This document shows positions 60,822-64,000 of a stretch of DNA of 64,000 nucleotides, one piece after another. How positions within the stretch are numbered: position 1 is the first letter of the stretch; each line of letters opens with the position of its first letter. The DNA is from Bacillota bacterium (GTDB taxonomy: Bacteria; Bacillota; Clostridia; Lachnospirales; Lachnospiraceae), in the NCBI GenBank assembly GCA_023390555.1, contig JAEWCQ010000026.1:1-64000 (forward strand). Reading direction: 5' to 3'. The position numbers were made by a program, and so were the translations under genes. The notes beneath the pieces were generated by a model. It saw only the letters and a list, made by a program, of their open reading frames with translations, had not been told where the DNA came from and ran no database searches.

Positions 60822-62081
60822 ATGAATCCGTTTGAAGTAACACCGAAATCTGTTGAATCTGCATTTAAAAACTGGAATGAAATCTATTCAAAGCCTTATA
60901 ATAAACATGAGGTGAGCCCGTATACGAAAACACGGGTAATCTTAATGAATGGAACAGAATTCGAGTCTGTCTGGTTTGGGCATCAGACGCAGAGAAATTG
61001 CCCGAATAACGACATCCGCAGAGATCTGGCATTGATCAGAAGAGTGGAACAGCAGCAACAGAAAGTCATTGCAACGCTAAAGCCAAAGGATGAAACAATT
61101 TTAGAGCATACAATCAGTTATGAGCAGCTGGCGGTTGACCTTACCGCTGAATTGGCGAAGAGAGAACCGGACAGGAAAGTCAAAGATGCCCTGGATTTTG
61201 CGTTGTTGGAAGATTTTGACCATTTATATCGTTATTCAGATTTGCTGGAGGCGGAAACAGGAGTCAGGTCGGAACAGCTGGTTGGGCATTACACAGAGAT
61301 TATGCCAGGACGTCCTACAATCTCCGAACATCGTTATCCTTTTGATAACGTAAGGCATTTTATTAATTGTAAAACAGCTGCGCCGATTACGAAGTTAAAT
61401 GTTTCTATCATTACAGCGGCAGAGCAGCAGACAATGAATTACTATATGAATGTGGCATCCCTCTACCATAATGATATCGGAAGACAGCTATATCAGGAAA
61501 TAGGGCTGATAGAGGAGCAGCATGTTACGCAATATGGCAGTTTGATCGATACTACGACTACGTTTTTAGAGCATTTGCTTATGCACGAATATACAGAATG
61601 TTATCTCTATTATTCCTGCTATGAGGATGAAACAGACCTCTATATCAAAGGAATCTGGGAAGAGCATTTTCATCAGGAGGTTGCACATCTCCACAAGGCA
61701 GCGGAGATGCTGAAGAAATATGAAAAGAAAGAATGGCAGCAAGTGATACCTGACGGAACCTTTCCACAGTTATTAACGCTGCACGAAAATAAAGCTTATG
61801 TACGTGAAATTCTTGCAGATACCGTTCAACTAACATCCAAAAAAGAAGAATATGTGGATGTATCGTCATTAAGCAGTAGCGATGAATTCTTCCAATTCCA
61901 GAATACACTAAACGAACCTGTGGAAGAAGTACCGACTCATAGTATCATTCAGACTTATATCGATTCGAATCCAGAGGATTATCGTTATCAGGATACGGAG
62001 CATCCGGTTCCGGCGCTTAGAAACCGAAAAAAGGATAATGTTTCGGTTGGGCGTGAGGCAAATGCAGCTGTCACTGAATAG
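60822..62081 (+). CDS. Large ferritin-like-fold protein, unknown function
   Basis: 419 residues. Central helical region (about 95-310) contains ferritin-like metal motifs: LLEDFDHLYRYSDLLEAE, YQEIGLIEEQHVTQYG, FLEHLLMHEYTECYLYY and EEHFHQEVAHLHKA, i.e. several E-x-x-H and E/D-rich helices as in di-iron proteins. The N-terminal 60 residues and the C-terminal 90 residues are extensions with no known domain. It is not a canonical ferritin or rubrerythrin (no rubredoxin knuckle). AAAGGGGTAAAAGGG precedes the ATG. Function unknown; substrate or iron chemistry is inferred from motifs only. Confidence 0.6.
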   Translation: MNPFEVTPKSVESAFKNWNEIYSKPYNKHEVSPYTKTRVILMNGTEFESVWFGHQTQRNCPNNDIRRDLALIRRVEQQQQKVIATLKPKDETILEHTISYEQLAVDLTAELAKREPDRKVKDALDFALLEDFDHLYRYSDLLEAETGVRSEQLVGHYTEIMPGRPTISEHRYPFDNVRHFINCKTAAPITKLNVSIITAAEQQTMNYYMNVASLYHNDIGRQLYQEIGLIEEQHVTQYGSLIDTTTTFLEHLLMHEYTECYLYYSCYEDETDLYIKGIWEEHFHQEVAHLHKAAEMLKKYEKKEWQQVIPDGTFPQLLTLHENKAYVREILADTVQLTSKKEEYVDVSSLSSSDEFFQFQNTLNEPVEEVPTHSIIQTYIDSNPEDYRYQDTEHPVPALRNRKKDNVSVGREANAAVTE

Positions 62082-62494
62082 CTGAGAAGTGTTTTGAATG
62101 AGTTTATTATTCCAGAATGATTAAAAAAACGTATTCGCCAGTCTTAAATTCCGTCACTGGCAGCAAGGTTATAAAGATGAAAAAGATGCAGAATAGCATC
62201 CTTTTCATCTGCTGGCCGATTTCAAAAATGTAGTGTCAAACAAGTCCTCCCCCCGATGAACTTTTTCTGAAAATGCGAGGTGTCTCTTGGAAGCAGATCC
62301 GTTTCCAAAACGCGCCGTAGATAAGCACCAAAAGGTCTGTAAATCAAACTCGTTAAATTGTGTTGTATTAACAGCTTGATTGTATACACCTTTTTTAAAT
62401 TTGGCAGGGAGTATTTTCCGGAGAGAGCGAAAAAATATTTTGTGCCTTTCAGCGTTTGGGTTTTTCCACTTGCTTAGTATTAAAGCTAGCCTTC
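62082..62494. other. Gene remnants and hairpin; no supportable intact gene
   Basis: A stem-loop at 62175-62210 (AGATGAAAAAGATGC with GCATCCTTTTCATCT) lies past the ferritin-like gene, without a T run. The stretch 62220-62455 is open on the minus strand without an RBS or motif. I see no gene I can defend; it is probably debris of the event that truncated the MFS gene. Confidence 0.4.
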
Positions 62495-62779
62495 TATTTT
62501 CGCTTTGAAAATGCTGTTGCTGCAGCACAATATTCCGCTTTTGCCCAGAATGCCACAATGTCCATACTGTTCCTGACCATGCTTTTTGGACGTGATAGCA
62601 CACGAGGTCAAACGATGTTAATGGCGGTTGCAAAATGGATTGGAACATTAGCCCCTACCATTCTTGGCGGTTGGATAGAGGGTTTTAATATTTTTATACT
62701 CCTGACCGGACTCATCTGTTGTATCTTTGATGTGATTTATATCGTAGCACTGTACCAGTTTCAAAAGGCTGGGATTTAA
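62495..62779 (+). pseudogene. C-terminal fragment of an MFS transporter
   Basis: The frame encodes about 94 residues with two membrane segments: FENAVAAAQYSAFAQNATMS, AKWIGTLAPTILGGWIEGF and FILLTGLICCIFDVIYIVAL, resembling the last helices of a 12-TM major facilitator. No start codon with RBS and no N-terminal half are present, so the gene is truncated and non-functional. Confidence 0.55.
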
Positions 62780-63041
62780 CCTTAAGTGGTATTAAAAACC
62801 AGTGGGGACAATTTTGTCACGATCCAGCAGCATTTCCACGAACAAAGCGGCTAGTGTCGAACAATATAGAAGCAAGACCTAGGAGAATAACATAAGAACG
62901 TGTTAATTTTACGGAATTTTGGTAAAGTTAGCACTTTTTTGTTACATTTTACTATTTTTTGATTTTTGATAAAAAATATTAGGAAAGTAATGAAAATTAT
63001 GATAATATAGGAAAAAATTACGAAAGAGGAGGAAGTTTAGT

Positions 63042-64000
63042 TTGAAAAGAAGGAAAATAGGTGTAAGGTATTCGATTAAAACGAAAATTACTTTAATGTT
63101 CAGTTTATTGCTGACCTGCAGCATACTCACGATAGGTGTCACGAGTTATGTCATTGCCAAAAAGCAGCTGGATGACCAGGGGAAAACAATTCTTCAGAAT
63201 ACTGTGAATATGATTCTGATGCTGATTGATGCAAAAAATGAGGAAGTAGAGAGAGGTGCCATCACATTAGAAGAAGCACAGGAACAGGTAAAAACATACA
63301 TTCTTGGAAAGGCGGAGGAAACGGGGAAAAGTGTTGAGGTCGTCTATAACAAAGACGGAGATACGAAGACGATCGATCAGATAGTAAGATCCATCAATCA
63401 GGATATTTATTTAGGGGAAAACGGATATCCGATTGTCTATTCTACAGATGGTCTGGAGGTTGCACACCCGAGCCTGGAGGGGACAAATGTATGGAACCTG
63501 CAGGAAAAGGGAGTCGAGAACGGAATGTATCTGGCACAGGAGCAGATTAAGGCTGCCATGCAGGACGGCGGCGGTTTTGTTACCTATAACTGGACTTATC
63601 CGAATTCAGATAAAATAGGCAAGAAAATTACATTTCAAAAGCTCGACCCGAATTGGAACTGGGTGGTAATTGCGGGTACTTATATGTCTGATTTTAATAA
63701 AGGTGCCAATACGATTTTAAAATATGTGATTTTCGGTGCATTGATTTCGTTGGCAGTGGAGATTCTGGCGGTGATTCTTCTGATGAACAGAACACTCCGT
63801 CCGTTACTGGCTATGGTGAAGGTAACAAATGAATTGTCCGATGGTGATTTCCGGGATAAGGACAGGGTTGTCAAAAGTAAGGATGAGGTCGGACGGATGG
63901 CGGATGCGCTGGTTCATATGCGCAGTAATGTGCGGGAAATGCTGAAATCTATTTATGATTCGGCCGACAGGCTTTCTGTTTCCTCGGAGGAACTTACGGC
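63042..64000 (+). CDS. Methyl-accepting chemotaxis protein, N-terminal part (runs off the window)
   Basis: TTG start at 63042 with GAGGAGGAAG upstream. Topology: cytoplasmic KRRKIGVRYSIKTK, TM1 (LMFSLLLTCSILTIGVTSYV), an extracellular sCache sensor (about residues 35-215 with the GYPIVYS and NWVVIAGTYMSDF strands), TM2 (ILKYVIFGALISLAVEILAV), HAMP (RPLLAMVKVTNELSDGDF), then the beginning of the signalling coiled coil up to residue ~319. Membrane chemoreceptor for a small extracellular ligand, probably an organic acid or amino acid. The signalling tip lies beyond the window. Confidence 0.9.
   Translation, partial: MKRRKIGVRYSIKTKITLMFSLLLTCSILTIGVTSYVIAKKQLDDQGKTILQNTVNMILMLIDAKNEEVERGAITLEEAQEQVKTYILGKAEETGKSVEVVYNKDGDTKTIDQIVRSINQDIYLGENGYPIVYSTDGLEVAHPSLEGTNVWNLQEKGVENGMYLAQEQIKAAMQDGGGFVTYNWTYPNSDKIGKKITFQKLDPNWNWVVIAGTYMSDFNKGANTILKYVIFGALISLAVEILAVILLMNRTLRPLLAMVKVTNELSDGDFRDKDRVVKSKDEVGRMADALVHMRSNVREMLKSIYDSADRLSVSSEELT

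Noticed and set aside
62205..62648. Minus-strand 147-codon ORF, possible transposase tail
   Set aside because: No DDE motif, no RBS, and it overlaps the MFS remnant; at most debris.

Overview
The window looks like chromosomal DNA of a spore-forming, anaerobic low-to-mid-GC Firmicute, most likely of the Lachnospiraceae (Clostridia). The supports are the order cysE-cysS-mrnC-rlmB-sigH behind a cysteine T-box, CotF-like spore coat genes, a short MetH lacking the reactivation domain, an ATP-less sugar ABC transporter with a divergent AraC regulator, and abundant U-tailed terminators. This placement is inference from gene content; no 16S gene is present.

Layout. 1-3.5 kb: tail of an unknown gene, then a carbohydrate ABC transporter (binding protein and two permeases) with an AraC regulator on the other strand. 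4.7-9.3 kb: flavin-reductase-like protein with a divergent HxlR regulator, a chloramphenicol-acetyltransferase-like enzyme, PcrA helicase and a small acidic membrane protein. 9.4-14.7 kb: HAD phosphatase, then an operon of homocysteine methyltransferase/MTHFR fusion plus MetH, the terminal steps of methionine and folate one-carbon metabolism. 14.8-18.6 kb: tRNA-Val and tRNA-Met, followed by an AT-rich 3.6-kb island bounded by a decayed second copy of the tRNA-Met 3' half. Its small accessory genes (GNAT, S51 peptidase-like, nitroreductase, membrane protein) are separated by copies of one ~50-bp repeat, like a cassette array. 19-29 kb: accessory zone with an OYE-type flavoenzyme beside a dead HxlR gene, ferritin-like and tocopherol-cyclase-like proteins, a predicted type I toxin-antitoxin pair, a cell-wall hydrolase, two identical copies of a 26-residue cysteine-rich peptide gene, TetR regulator and coat proteins.

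29-38 kb: ispF with a cysteine-rich tail, an unusual soluble chemoreceptor fused to a sugar-binding-protein domain, the T-box cysE/cysS/mrnC/rlmB/sigH cluster, tRNA-Thr, and a two-gene surface/PH-domain pair. 38.7-50.6 kb: a sulfur-amino-acid block with two PLP gamma-lyase-type enzymes, a LysR regulator, an M14-type deacylase, a complete five-gene oligopeptide ABC transporter, a MerR regulator and a cytidylate-kinase-like protein. It may take up and break down a sulfur-containing peptide or acyl-amino acid. 50.6-59.3 kb: Sel1 protein, Fe-S reductase, class III aminotransferase plus hydroxyacyl-CoA-dehydrogenase-like pair, peroxiredoxin, transglycosylase, azlC (broken by an in-frame stop)-azlD, and lysA-like decarboxylase. 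59.4-64 kb: tRNA-Leu, two poorly characterised helical proteins, an MFS remnant and the start of a membrane chemoreceptor that runs off the window.

Reading frames were judged by eye from start/RBS placement and motifs. Functions without a recognisable motif are left unnamed.
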